A stretch of 64,000 bases of DNA. Source: Mucilaginibacter sp. KACC 22773 (GTDB lineage Bacteria; Bacteroidota; Bacteroidia; Sphingobacteriales; Sphingobacteriaceae). The notes under the pieces are model-generated. The model was not told the DNA's origin. It did no database searches and saw nothing but the letters and a program-made list of their open reading frames with translations. Position numbers and translations under genes: made by a program. The DNA lies in the NCBI RefSeq assembly GCF_028736215.1, contig NZ_CP117883.1:6324001-6388000 (forward strand), in the 5' to 3' direction. Positions 43,127-52,893 of the stretch are shown piece after piece. Numbering within the stretch: position 1 is the stretch's first letter; the number at the start of each line of letters is the position of its first letter.

Positions 43127-44182
43127 ATGAGCGATAAAATAAAAGTAGGCATCAGCATAGGCGACGTTAACGGAATAGGTTTAGAGATAATTATTAAAAC
43201 CCTGGCCGATAGTAAAATTTATGATTATTGTACGCCTATTGTTTATGGCCATACCAAGGTGGCGTCGTTCCACCGCAGGGCTACTAATATTGCCGAACTG
43301 AATTTCCAGGTAATTAACGACCCATCGCAAACCCAGCATAAAAAACCCAACATGATTAATTGCTGGGAAGAGGACGTAAAAATTGAACCGGGCATGGTTA
43401 CCGAAGCCGGTGGTAAATACGCATTTATTTCGTTGGAGCGTGCCACTTACGATTTAAAGGAGGGTTACATTGATGCCCTGGTTACAGCGCCTATTAATAA
43501 AGATAACATCCAGAACGATAAATTTAACTTTCCCGGCCATACCGAGTATTTGCAGGAGCGCGACGGCGCGGCCGAATCGCTGATGTTTTTGGTGAGCGAT
43601 ACCTTACGTGTTGGCGTGGTTACCGGCCATATCCCGGTATCAAAAATATCTGAAAGTATTACTATTGATAAAATTGTGGCCAAGCTTAAGCTGATGAACC
43701 ACAGTTTGCAAAATGATTTCTGGATACGCAAACCCAAAATTGCCGTACTGGGGCTAAATCCGCATGCCAGCGATAACGGTTTAATTGGCCACGAAGAAAA
43801 GGATACCATTATACCCGCTATTGAACTTGCCCGCGATAACGATGTACTGGCTTTTGGCCCCTACCCTGCCGATGGCTTTTTTGCCAATGGCACTTACCTG
43901 CAGTTTGATGCGGTGCTGGCCATGTACCACGACCAGGGGCTGATCCCTTTTAAACAAATTGCTTTTGAATCGGGGGTGAATTTTACCGCGGGATTAAAAT
44001 TTGTACGCACGTCGCCAGATCATGGTACCGCTTATGACATTGCCGGTAAAAACCTGGCATCGGAGGTATCTTTCCGCGAGGCCTTATTTACTGCTATTCA
44101 CATAGTTAAGCATCGCCGCGAAACGCTGGAACTGAACGAAAACCCCTTGGCATTTAGCAAACTGAGCCGCGACAGGGACTAA
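43127..44182 (+). CDS. pdxA: 4-hydroxythreonine-4-phosphate dehydrogenase
   Basis: 351 residues. GISIGDVNGIGLEIIIKTL is the N-terminal PdxA signature; TAPINKDNIQ, FPGHTEYLQ (zinc His), LGLNPHASDNGLIG and MYHDQGLIPFK are family blocks, the His residues binding zinc. It oxidises 4-phosphohydroxythreonine in the DXP-independent-start branch leading to pyridoxal phosphate (PdxA/PdxJ route). Stand-alone gene. Confidence 0.95.
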   Translation: MSDKIKVGISIGDVNGIGLEIIIKTLADSKIYDYCTPIVYGHTKVASFHRRATNIAELNFQVINDPSQTQHKKPNMINCWEEDVKIEPGMVTEAGGKYAFISLERATYDLKEGYIDALVTAPINKDNIQNDKFNFPGHTEYLQERDGAAESLMFLVSDTLRVGVVTGHIPVSKISESITIDKIVAKLKLMNHSLQNDFWIRKPKIAVLGLNPHASDNGLIGHEEKDTIIPAIELARDNDVLAFGPYPADGFFANGTYLQFDAVLAMYHDQGLIPFKQIAFESGVNFTAGLKFVRTSPDHGTAYDIAGKNLASEVSFREALFTAIHIVKHRRETLELNENPLAFSKLSRDRD

Positions 44183-44265
44183 AAAAACCATTTAGTAACC
44201 ATAATGTTTCAATTTAATTACCGTTTAGTTAAAACATTTGCTTTACTAATGCATTTACTCCCTTG

Positions 44266-45450
44266 ATGAATACTTTTTCGGACCGGATACGATCCATCGA
44301 TGCTTTTCGTGCCTTTACGATGCTGCTCATGATTTTTGTGAATGATCTTGACGGTATTCCGGGTACGCCCCAATGGCTCAAGCACGTTGCCGAAAACGCT
44401 GATGGACTGGGTTTGGCAGATACTATTTTCCCGGCTTTTTTATTTATCGTTGGCTTATCTATCCCCTTCGCATTTCAAAACAGGTTAAAAAGCGGTAATT
44501 ATAAATTATTGTCGCGCATAGCCAGCAGGTCGCTGGCGCTGGTGTTCATTGGTTTTTTTCACGCCAATATGGAAACCTATAATGAGGCTGCCACCGCCCT
44601 GCCCAAACCCGTATGGGAAAGCCTGGTTACCTTCAGCTTTTTTTTTATATTTTTAGATTACAGCAAAGATACCAGCAACCTGAAACGTTACCTGCTGCAG
44701 GGTTTTGGAGTAGCGTTGCTGATAGCCATGTCGGCCCTGTACCGCACCAGCGATCCGGGACATACCTGGCTGCATTTTAGCTGGTGGGGCATTTTGGGGC
44801 TGATAGGCTGGAGCTACCTGGTATGCGCGCTTATTTACTATTACTCGGGCGGGCATTTATGGATACAGGCCACGGCCTGGATATTTTTCATGATGTTTAA
44901 CCTGGATGTTCATTTTGGTTTCTTTAATTTTTTAGAACCGGTACAGCAATACGTTTGGATAGCGGGCAATGGCGCCATGCAGGCTTTTACCATGGCAGGG
45001 GTGTTTGTATCGGTGCTGTACATGCGCCTTAAGGCCAATAACGAGCTTAAAATGTTATGGGCGGCACTAATACTCATTGCCATCATATTGTTTAACCTGG
45101 GCTTTATTGTGCGCTACTTTAGCGGCGGCATTAATAAAACAAGGGATACCCCTTCGTGGGTTTTAATATGTACCGGCATCAGCCTGATAGCTTATGCCAT
45201 ATTTATTTTTGTGGTTGATTTTAAGCACAAATACAAATGGTTTAAAATTATTGAGCCGGCAGGCACCAATACATTCACCTGCTATATTGTTCCTTTTATA
45301 TTTTATCCCTTGTATGAAATGAGCAACATTGGCTACCCCGAATACCTTAGCCAGGGCACCGGCGGACTGATCAAATGCATTGTTTTTGCTTTTGTAATGG
45401 TTTGGCTTACCGGGCTGCTGGATAAAATAAATGTTAGGCTGAAGATTTAG
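44266..45450 (+). CDS. DUF5009 / HGSNAT-like acyltransferase membrane protein
   Basis: 394 residues with about ten membrane helices. RIRSIDAFRAFTMLLMIFVNDLDG and DTIFPAFLFIVGLSIPFAF match the DUF5009/heparan-alpha-glucosaminide N-acetyltransferase group, which transfer acetyl groups across a membrane to sugar amines. The substrate here is unknown. The stop codon abuts the repeat at 45451. Start at ATG 44266; the TTG one codon upstream is the only alternative. Confidence 0.85.
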   Translation: MNTFSDRIRSIDAFRAFTMLLMIFVNDLDGIPGTPQWLKHVAENADGLGLADTIFPAFLFIVGLSIPFAFQNRLKSGNYKLLSRIASRSLALVFIGFFHANMETYNEAATALPKPVWESLVTFSFFFIFLDYSKDTSNLKRYLLQGFGVALLIAMSALYRTSDPGHTWLHFSWWGILGLIGWSYLVCALIYYYSGGHLWIQATAWIFFMMFNLDVHFGFFNFLEPVQQYVWIAGNGAMQAFTMAGVFVSVLYMRLKANNELKMLWAALILIAIILFNLGFIVRYFSGGINKTRDTPSWVLICTGISLIAYAIFIFVVDFKHKYKWFKIIEPAGTNTFTCYIVPFIFYPLYEMSNIGYPEYLSQGTGGLIKCIVFAFVMVWLTGLLDKINVRLKI

Positions 45451-45541
45451 TGTTAAGTCAATAGTACTAAGTCGTAAGTCTAAAGTCGATTTTTTTTGAC
45501 TTAGAGCTTAAGACTTTGGGCTAAATACAATCCGTCAATTT
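45451..45541. repeat. TTAAGTCAATAGTACTAAG interspersed repeat, second copy
   Basis: Very close to 36471-36567, including GTTAAGT, AATAGTACTAAG, TTTTTGACTTAGA and ATCCGTCAA. It begins exactly after the DUF5009 stop codon. Confidence 0.8.
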
Positions 45542-45910
45542 ATCGTTAAATGAAGACTATCTTGCTTTGCCCGCTCATCAGCATTAATTTTAATTCCTTC
45601 GCCTTTTCAAAAAATAATTGCACATTTGCAGCAATTCCTTAATTGTTAACCCATAATAATCAGGAATCATGACGCAGAGTATCTCATCCATATCCCATTA
45701 GTGCACTACCTGAAACAGGTGGACAGCAACCCTTTTTTACCGAAATAGCATTTTGTAATTGTCGTTTTTTTTAACGCCTTAAGGTTTTGCATGTCGCCGG
45801 ATTTTTAAGTTTCGTGGTTTGCTGCAATTTCAAAATGGGTATATCCGCCACGGCGGATGAACTTTTGAAAATCATAAACAGATTGACAAAACATTAAACG
45901 AACAAGTCCG
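45542..45910. other. Intergenic region, no gene
   Basis: 369 bases with no supported gene. A short inverted repeat ATCCGCC-AC-GGCGGAT (about 45842-45857) lies 55 bases before the next start and might be an operator. Confidence 0.4.
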
Positions 45911-46636
45911 ATGGACATGCATGATTGGCCGTACATTAAAAAGTCGGCCCGGAGAAAGAAACGGCTCGTAAAAAAAGATTTCGATAAACAATTGATCAGG
46001 TTGGATAAACAGCTTGACATATTGTGGGCAACAAAGTATAAGTTGCCTATGGTGCCATTGGAAATCCCCTACCAAAGTGGCTGGAAACGGCTGTTTGTTT
46101 TGCGTGGCGATATCTTACGCAGTACTAAGGGAGAATTTTATCAAAACCTGCTCAAAAAGATCAATACTGTTCAATATCATCATGACCGCGCTTTTAAAAA
46201 GAGGAAAAGAAAGCGAGGGAAATATGTGTATTCTGAAAAGCAGCAGCTTTTGCGGGTAATTGACGAATACGACTGGCTGCGCAACACCCTTAAGCTAACG
46301 GATAGGGAAAAAATTCTTTTTAGTCCTAAAGAAGTATGGTCGGTCAGGAAAAAAGCGATGATAACCGAGTATCACTGTATGGAAACCTGGCGATTTGTAT
46401 TGGTTGTAAAACCCCATATAATATATGAGAAAAAACAGCACGATGAATTGCTGGAAAGGCAGATCAAGCAAATCAAAAACAGGATTGACCGCGAAAACCT
46501 GCAACCACGGATGTCGAAGTTGGTTGGCGGTAGCCGGCACAAATATTGGAAGTGGCGCGAGGAACAAAAAAAATACAAGAACGAATTAAAAAACAAACCC
46601 CTGTATTCGTTACAAGAGGAATATACGGGCTATTAA
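45911..46636 (+). CDS. Highly basic hypothetical protein upstream of rtcB-prfH
   Basis: 241 residues, very rich in Lys and Arg (SARRKKRLVKKDFDKQ, HDRAFKKRKRKRGKYVY, QIKQIKNRIDR), no signal peptide, no known domain. A conserved-looking core is NTLKLTDREKILFSPKEVW. It ends 11 bases before RtcB, so the three genes form one operon. The charge fits an RNA- or ribosome-binding factor, but that is inference. Confidence 0.65.
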   Translation: MDMHDWPYIKKSARRKKRLVKKDFDKQLIRLDKQLDILWATKYKLPMVPLEIPYQSGWKRLFVLRGDILRSTKGEFYQNLLKKINTVQYHHDRAFKKRKRKRGKYVYSEKQQLLRVIDEYDWLRNTLKLTDREKILFSPKEVWSVRKKAMITEYHCMETWRFVLVVKPHIIYEKKQHDELLERQIKQIKNRIDRENLQPRMSKLVGGSRHKYWKWREEQKKYKNELKNKPLYSLQEEYTGY

Positions 46637-46647
46637 ACAGCACCCTT

Positions 46648-48048
46648 ATGGGCAATTTAAAAACAAAAGAATTAGATAAAATAGGCTTCACAGGCGATGC
46701 ATTAAAAAGCCTCGCCATCAATACAGTAGCCCGGTACTACAAGCACAGCAACAAAGCCGATGTATTGGCATTATTAACCGCTGTGCGGGATAACCCGGCT
46801 GCCTATACCGGCGATGACCGGTTGCAAAAAATAGCTGAAGCATTTATTCAGGGTGAGGCAGAACCGGCATCAAAAACATTTAAGCTGATGGACGAGCCCG
46901 CCCCTATTAAAATTTATGGGACCGATGAAATTGAGGAGATAGCCAAAAAACAAATGGCCCTGGCGCTGTCATTACCCATCAGTATCCGTGGCGCCTTAAT
47001 GCCCGATGCGCACAGTGGTTATGGCTTGCCTATCGGGGGCGTATTGGCCACCCGCAACGCGGTGATCCCCTACGGGGTAGGTATCGATATTGGCTGCCGC
47101 ATGGCCTTAACTATTATTGATGCTGAAGAAAAATTCATCAAACGGTATGATCATCAAATTAAACAGGCGATAGGCAAATGGACACATTTTGGCATGGAAG
47201 GCAGTCTGGCTGTACCCCAGTATGATGAAGTATTGGATAACTCCCTATTTAATGAAACACCGCTGCTTAAAAAACTGCATGGTAAAGTTGTGCAGCAATT
47301 AGGCACATCGGGCGGCGGCAACCATTTTGTGGAGTTTGGTGTGATAGAACTGGCCGAGAATAACACGACGGGCTTACCGGCTAAAACCTATATGGCTTTG
47401 CTTACTCATTCGGGCAGCCGCGGGCTGGGCGCAAATATTGCCCGCCATTATACACAGGTGGCCATGAATACCTGCAAGCTCCCGCGCGAAGCGCAGCCCC
47501 TGGCCTGGCTTGATCTGGATACCGAAGCCGGGCAGGAGTACTGGTTAAGCATGACCCTGGCCGGCAATTATGCCAAAGCCTGTCACGACCGGATACATAG
47601 CAACCTGTTAAAAGCGCTTGGGTTAAAAGCTCTTTGTAAGATAGAAAACCATCACAATTTTGCCTGGAAAGACAAACTTACAGATGGCACCGAAGCCATC
47701 ATTCACCGCAAAGGGGCAACGCCTGCACATGTGGGCGAGTTGGGCATCATCCCCGGCAGTATGGCCACTCCTGCTTATTTGGTAATGGGTAAGGGCAATG
47801 CTGATGCCTTATACTCGGCATCGCATGGTGCCGGCCGGGCCATGAGCAGGCATGATGCCAGGGGTAGCACCACCAAATCGGCAATGAAAAAAATGCTGGC
47901 CGGGGCTGATGTAACGTTGATTGACGGCAGTATCGAGGAGAACCCAGCAGCCTATAAGGATATTGAATTGGTAATGCAGGCGCAAACCGAACTGGTGGCC
48001 ATACAGGGCAAATTTTGGCCGCGCATTGTACGCATGAATAAAGAATAA
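46648..48048 (+). CDS. rtcB: RtcB RNA ligase
   Basis: 466 residues. MPDAHSGYGLPIGGVLAT, GVGIDIGCRMA (metal-binding Cys), LGTSGGGNHFVEF, ALLTHSGSRGLG, and ENHHNFAW with HRKGATPAH (guanylylation His nearby) are RtcB hallmarks. It joins 2',3'-cyclic phosphate RNA ends to 5'-OH ends using GTP and Mn. Immediately followed by the release-factor homologue PrfH, the arrangement of the RtcB2-PrfH repair operons. Start at ATG 46648; the upstream in-frame extension overlaps the basic protein. Confidence 0.95.
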   Translation: MGNLKTKELDKIGFTGDALKSLAINTVARYYKHSNKADVLALLTAVRDNPAAYTGDDRLQKIAEAFIQGEAEPASKTFKLMDEPAPIKIYGTDEIEEIAKKQMALALSLPISIRGALMPDAHSGYGLPIGGVLATRNAVIPYGVGIDIGCRMALTIIDAEEKFIKRYDHQIKQAIGKWTHFGMEGSLAVPQYDEVLDNSLFNETPLLKKLHGKVVQQLGTSGGGNHFVEFGVIELAENNTTGLPAKTYMALLTHSGSRGLGANIARHYTQVAMNTCKLPREAQPLAWLDLDTEAGQEYWLSMTLAGNYAKACHDRIHSNLLKALGLKALCKIENHHNFAWKDKLTDGTEAIIHRKGATPAHVGELGIIPGSMATPAYLVMGKGNADALYSASHGAGRAMSRHDARGSTTKSAMKKMLAGADVTLIDGSIEENPAAYKDIELVMQAQTELVAIQGKFWPRIVRMNKE

Positions 48049-48052
48049 TAAA

Positions 48053-48667
48053 ATGAAAAAATTAATCATACAAATAACAGCAGGCAAAGGCCCGTTGGAA
48101 TGCTGCCTGGTGGTAGCCAAAGTACAGGATTTGATGTTGAAACAAGCCTCCGGCAGCGGGCTGGACTTATCGGTGATAGAAAACAAAAAGGCTGAATTAA
48201 ATAACACGTTATTATCATCAACCCTCCTGTTGCAGGGCGATAATACAGATGGTTTTATAAACGAGTGGAACGGCACTGTACAGTGGATAGCGCAAAGCCC
48301 GTACCGCAAATTCCACAAACGCAAAAACTGGTTTGTTGGGGTGGGCATTTTTAGTGTTGATGAGCAGGTAAAGTTTAATCCTAACGATATAAAGTTTGAA
48401 ACCTTGCGTGCATCGGGCCCCGGAGGGCAAAATGTAAACAAGGTAGAAACAGCAGTACGAGGGACGCATATACCCACAGGGCTGCAAGTATTAGTTATGG
48501 ATAGCCGTTCGCAATTACAAAATAAAAAACTTTGTGCCGAGCGCCTGGAGGCTAAGCTTATGGCTATGCAGGCCGAAAAGCAAATAGTACAGCTGGAAAG
48601 CCAATGGATGGCACACCACTCTTTGGAGCGCGGCAACCCGGTGAAAGTAATCAGGGCCGCATTGTAA
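48053..48667 (+). CDS. prfH: Peptide chain release factor homologue RF-H
   Basis: 204 residues, the usual RF-H length, lacking the codon-recognition domain of RF1/RF2. The GGQ catalytic motif is in RASGPGGQNVNKVETAVRG (residues 124-126) followed by the domain-3 block THIPTGLQVLVMDSRSQ. RF-H releases peptides from ribosomes with a damaged decoding centre so that the partner RtcB can reseal the cut 16S rRNA. It starts four bases after rtcB. Confidence 0.95.
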   Translation: MKKLIIQITAGKGPLECCLVVAKVQDLMLKQASGSGLDLSVIENKKAELNNTLLSSTLLLQGDNTDGFINEWNGTVQWIAQSPYRKFHKRKNWFVGVGIFSVDEQVKFNPNDIKFETLRASGPGGQNVNKVETAVRGTHIPTGLQVLVMDSRSQLQNKKLCAERLEAKLMAMQAEKQIVQLESQWMAHHSLERGNPVKVIRAAL

Positions 48668-48713
48668 TTTTTGCAACCGGCAGTAAGGTGTTAAACGCCA
48701 AATAGCCTCGCAC

Positions 48714-48746
48714 AGATTTACGAAGTTTCAAAAACTTCGTAAATCT
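48714..48746. terminator. Hairpin between prfH and the esterase gene
   Basis: Perfect 15-bp stem AGATTTACGAAGTTT with its complement around a 3-nt loop, between convergent genes. Likely serves both; no long T-run follows. Confidence 0.6.
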
Positions 48747-48758
48747 ACTTTTCGCGAA

Positions 48759-50303
48759 TTACTTCCCTCCCATCAAACCAACCATAAAATCTAAGGCCGC
48801 TTTATCAGGTAACGCCTTAGCCGCAGGCGTTTCGCCCAATATCATTATTTGATGATCGGTGGCATTATAGCTGGGCCATAGCGGCAAACCATCGCCATTT
48901 GGATTACCGGTTTTGGCAAAATTTGTCCAGTAGGTAGATATAGTTGTGGCCAATTGCTGGTCGATAGGCTCCCATGGCCGGTTTAAAAATTTCAGGTTGT
49001 CATAGGCATAAGCCACCTCGCCGGTATGGAACGCGCCGTATTTTACAAAATCGGGCGTGGCAGGCAGGCGGCGGGTAAAGCGGTAAACATATACTTTAGC
49101 CTGCTTTTTATTGCTCTGCACATTTGCCCAGGTGTAGTTTTGAATACCGAAGATTTGATCGCGGCTGATATTTATTTGCGACCGCGCGGCCTCAGCATCA
49201 GTATTTCCGGGGTAATGTTGTAAAAAGGCGGCCGCTTTATCGCCGTATTGTTCGGCTATCTGCTTTTTATATTCTTCGGCGGTTTTCAATTTGCCTACAA
49301 AGGCATCGTCTTCATTCCAGCCGGTAAGTAAGGCTACTGGGTTCTCTTTGTTCGCGGCAAAAGTCCCCGCAATGGTTTCAGGCAATACATAGCCATCAAT
49401 AATGGGGCGTGCCTGCCATTTATTGAGCAAATCGGCGGCGGGAATATTCCGCATATCGGCAATTGTGTTTGCTTTTAATTGCCGTGCTAATTTTAATCCG
49501 CTTTGTTCGGCCTCCTGTAATGTTGGCGATCCGAATGGGCCGCTAATAAACATGGCCCCACTTTCGGCGATAGCCTTTTGAAACAGTCCCTTTGCTAAAG
49601 GAGAGGCTACTAAACAATTCACACTCATGGCGCCGGCCGACTGGCCGGCTATGGTGACATTGCCAGGATCGCCGCCAAAATTTTTGATATTTTGTTTTAC
49701 CCACTTAAGCGCAGCCAACTGATCCATCAAACCATAATTGCCAGAGGCATTGTGGCCCGATTCTTTACTAAGTTCGGGATGAGCGAAAAAACCAAAAATC
49801 CCGACCCTATAATTAATCACAACAAAAACAACGCCTTTTTTGGCTGTTGCTTCGCCATCGTAAATAGGGCAAGCCGCTCCGCCTGATCCAAAACCACCTC
49901 CATAAATATATACCAGTACCGGCTTTTTATCAGCGGATGATGTGGCGTTGGTCCACACGTTCAGGTACAGGCAATCCTCGCTGATGGGTTGGCAAGGGAT
50001 CAAAAACTCGCGGGTATAAACACCAAACTCATCGGGCCTGGCCTGCATAGGGCTGGCCGAAAACGCTGTGCAATGTTTAACACCCGCCCATGGTGTTACG
50101 GGCTGAGGTTCTTTCCAGCGCAAACTGCCAACCGGTGGGGCGGCAAAGGGGATACCTTTGAATATGTGAACGGTGCCATCGCTGTTAGCATTGCCGGATA
50201 CCATCCCGCTGTTGGTTTTTACCGTGTTAAGGCTACTCCTTTGTGCATAGCATATGGCACCACTTGTCAATATCAATAAAAACAATGTAAAGTAATTTTT
50301 CAT
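48759..50303 (-). CDS. Secreted type-B carboxylesterase
   Basis: 514 residues with a signal peptide (AICYAQ). Carboxylesterase type B: VKTNSGMVSG, EDCLYLNVW, oxyanion hole YGGGFGSGG, nucleophile Ser in GQSAGAMS, acid Glu in the usual later position and His in GAFHTGEVAY. It hydrolyses short esters, probably acetyl or feruloyl groups on plant polysaccharides given the two GH3 genes beside it on the same strand. Confidence 0.9.
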   Translation of the reverse strand: MKNYFTLFLLILTSGAICYAQRSSLNTVKTNSGMVSGNANSDGTVHIFKGIPFAAPPVGSLRWKEPQPVTPWAGVKHCTAFSASPMQARPDEFGVYTREFLIPCQPISEDCLYLNVWTNATSSADKKPVLVYIYGGGFGSGGAACPIYDGEATAKKGVVFVVINYRVGIFGFFAHPELSKESGHNASGNYGLMDQLAALKWVKQNIKNFGGDPGNVTIAGQSAGAMSVNCLVASPLAKGLFQKAIAESGAMFISGPFGSPTLQEAEQSGLKLARQLKANTIADMRNIPAADLLNKWQARPIIDGYVLPETIAGTFAANKENPVALLTGWNEDDAFVGKLKTAEEYKKQIAEQYGDKAAAFLQHYPGNTDAEAARSQINISRDQIFGIQNYTWANVQSNKKQAKVYVYRFTRRLPATPDFVKYGAFHTGEVAYAYDNLKFLNRPWEPIDQQLATTISTYWTNFAKTGNPNGDGLPLWPSYNATDHQIMILGETPAAKALPDKAALDFMVGLMGGK

Positions 50304-50340
50304 ATAGATTTTATTTATACCATATTTTAAATGTCAAAAA

Positions 50341-50422
50341 TCCGTCATTGCGAGGTACGAAGCAATCCCTATATGCTAAGTCCCACATAGTTCGGGATTG
50401 CTTCGTACCTCGCAATGACGGA
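50341..50422. repeat. 82-bp palindromic interspersed repeat, copy 2
   Basis: Perfect 29-bp arms (TCCGTCATTGCGAGGTACGA, then AGCAATCCC) around a 24-bp centre with ATGCTAAGTCCCACATAGTT. Lies between the esterase and GH3 genes. Confidence 0.92.
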
Positions 50423-50442
50423 TGGAAGATAGAACGCCCCAT

Positions 50443-52779
50443 TTACGGCTTTGCACTAACCTTATATTTTGCCGTACGGGCATCGCTGATAACGCCTTTC
50501 CAGTTTAAACCGTAACCAAAATCATAAACATGGCCCTGATCGTCGGTATAGCATTTCATATCATGGGGTACATCTTCAAACTGCTGCTCTACGGTTTTCA
50601 TATCTGCAGGCATTTGCAGCGGTAATAATGCCGATGGTTCGGTTTTGCCGGTGAGGATATCTAATGTAGCCTGGCCCTGCACACCAAAATCCACCACAAT
50701 GGCATTCGCGTTTTTTTCAAATTCAGAAAACACCATTGGGTTGGCCATATTTACCGATACAATAACAGGCTTGCCTTTCATTTTCGCATAGGTATCATTC
50801 ACCATTGCCATGTCGGTAACGTTAATGGCTGTTGCTGATTTATCCTTGTAGGTCCGGTTGGTAAATTTTTCTAACGGGTCGCCGCCGGCTATGCTTGTGG
50901 CGCGGGCATCAACCGCTTTGTATTCGCCGTACTGCAGGCTGATAGGTACGTAACCCGTACCGCCGTTTTTGGCATCCTGGCTATTGTAACCACCACCGCT
51001 ATTAGGGCTATTGATGAATACCAGGGCATAATCGGCCTCCTCGGGATTTTCGGTTACCTTGAAATATTTTTTCACAGTTTCCATATTAACCGGGTATTCT
51101 AATTTCTCGGGAGTTTCCATTCCCAGGAAATTGCGCCCGGCGGGGGTGAACTTTTTAGGCACGTAAACGGTTTTGCCGGTTTGTAATGGTAAAACGTTGC
51201 CTTTATTTTTAAGCATAACTATTGATTTAAGCTGAGCTGCATAACCCGCATTCATAAATTCGGGATTGCCGACAACAGCTTTAGTAGCTTCGGGATCTAA
51301 ATACGGGTTTTCAAACAAGCCTGTCCTGAATATATTGCGCAGCAAGCGTACAGCCGATTGTTCAAACCTTGCCCGCATAAATGCTTCTCCGTGGTCCTTC
51401 ACGCCCATCTGGTAAGCTGCAATCACAGGTGCAACCTCGTTGTTACCGCCAAACTGGTCAACACCGGCCATCAATATTTTGTAATGGCGTTGCGCCACCG
51501 ACAAGCCCTCTACTCCCCATGACTTTCCCGACAGGAAAACATTTACAGCGGTTTCGTCGCCGGTAACCAGCCAATCGGTACAAACCACCCCGTCAAATTT
51601 GTATTTTTTGCGCAGCAGGTCGTTAATGATATAAGAGTTATAATTGTTGGCAACGTTCTCTTTATTTTTGGTATCCTGGTTAAAAGATATGGTATAGTAG
51701 GGCATAACTGAGGCAGCCATACCTGTTTTTCCATTCAGCTTAAAAGCCCCTTCGGTAAAAGGGATTAAATGCTGCTTAAAATTATTACCGGGATAAACCG
51801 CGTATTTGCCATAGCCATAATGCGCGTCGCGGCCACCTTCACCCGCGCCGCCACCAGGCCAATGTTTTACCATGGCATTAACGCTGCCATAGCCCCAGCC
51901 GCCGTTAATTTCTTTATCGCCTGTGGATGTCTGAAAGCCATCAATGTAACCCCGCGCCATATCGGCGGATAACTGCGGGTCTTCGCCAAAAGTACCGCTT
52001 ACACGGGCCCAGCGTGGCTCGGTTGCGATATCTACCTGTGGTGATAGCGCCGTGGCAATACCCAGAGCCCTGTATTCCAGAGCTGCTATATGACCAAAGT
52101 TTTCAACCACCTTTGGATCAAATGTTGCCGCGAAACCTAACGAGCCGGGCCACATAGAAATGGCGCCGCCAGCCCCTGCATTATACTCGGCCGTGGCAAC
52201 GGTGCCGTGGCGCGGATCGGAACTGTTATTGTTGGGTATACCCAATCCTAAACCTTCTACAAACGCCTGTGCGTTATTATTCCATTGCGCTGCAATTTCG
52301 GGGCTTTGTACCGATGTTATGAGCACATGGCGTACATTATCTTTTTCTAAAAACTGTTTCTGCTGATCGGACAGGTCATAGGGGTTGGCACCGCTCTCGG
52401 CAAATACTTTACCGCCATAAGTACCTTTAAATGGGCCAGCGGGTGCTGCCGGTATGGGCTGGTGCCTGCTATATAACATCAGCCCGGCAATTTGTTCTAC
52501 ACTCATTTGCGATGCGAGGTCCCTGGCCCGCACGTCAACAGGCAAGCGCCAATCTTCATATTTATCCAGCTTGCCGTTTTTGTTCAGGTCTTTAAAAGCC
52601 AGGCCATCAACCGTTAATATCTTTACGCCCGATGTGGTGGCATAACCCAGTTGCTGCCCGCCGCTATTGTTTACAAAAACAATATCACCCGATTTTTTCT
52701 CGGTCCATTTAGTTTGAGCCATAGCGGCGGTTGCAGGCAGCAGCCAGAGCAACGCGATAAATTTGAATTGATTTGCCAT
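50443..52779 (-). CDS. GH3 family beta-glucosidase with EF-hand-like segment
   Basis: 778 residues with a signal peptide (TAAMAQ). Catalytic nucleophile Asp402 in VVCTDWLVT; the N-terminal TIM barrel holds WPGGGAGEGGRDAHYGYG, the C-terminal domain QMPADMKTVEQQ. KDLNKNGKLDKYEDW (residues about 60-75) looks like an EF-hand or dockerin-like calcium loop. Substrate probably a beta-glucoside or xyloside. Neighbours and repeats separate it from the second GH3 gene. Confidence 0.9.
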   Translation of the reverse strand: MANQFKFIALLWLLPATAAMAQTKWTEKKSGDIVFVNNSGGQQLGYATTSGVKILTVDGLAFKDLNKNGKLDKYEDWRLPVDVRARDLASQMSVEQIAGLMLYSRHQPIPAAPAGPFKGTYGGKVFAESGANPYDLSDQQKQFLEKDNVRHVLITSVQSPEIAAQWNNNAQAFVEGLGLGIPNNNSSDPRHGTVATAEYNAGAGGAISMWPGSLGFAATFDPKVVENFGHIAALEYRALGIATALSPQVDIATEPRWARVSGTFGEDPQLSADMARGYIDGFQTSTGDKEINGGWGYGSVNAMVKHWPGGGAGEGGRDAHYGYGKYAVYPGNNFKQHLIPFTEGAFKLNGKTGMAASVMPYYTISFNQDTKNKENVANNYNSYIINDLLRKKYKFDGVVCTDWLVTGDETAVNVFLSGKSWGVEGLSVAQRHYKILMAGVDQFGGNNEVAPVIAAYQMGVKDHGEAFMRARFEQSAVRLLRNIFRTGLFENPYLDPEATKAVVGNPEFMNAGYAAQLKSIVMLKNKGNVLPLQTGKTVYVPKKFTPAGRNFLGMETPEKLEYPVNMETVKKYFKVTENPEEADYALVFINSPNSGGGYNSQDAKNGGTGYVPISLQYGEYKAVDARATSIAGGDPLEKFTNRTYKDKSATAINVTDMAMVNDTYAKMKGKPVIVSVNMANPMVFSEFEKNANAIVVDFGVQGQATLDILTGKTEPSALLPLQMPADMKTVEQQFEDVPHDMKCYTDDQGHVYDFGYGLNWKGVISDARTAKYKVSAKP

Positions 52780-52893
52780 GAAGATTGTAATTGTTTGGTT
52801 TGTATTTATAATTGCCTTGTACCTGTAAAAGCCTTTGCAACCGTAGTCGCAAAGGCTTGATAGTTTAGTTTAGTTAATATATGTGCGAAAAAA

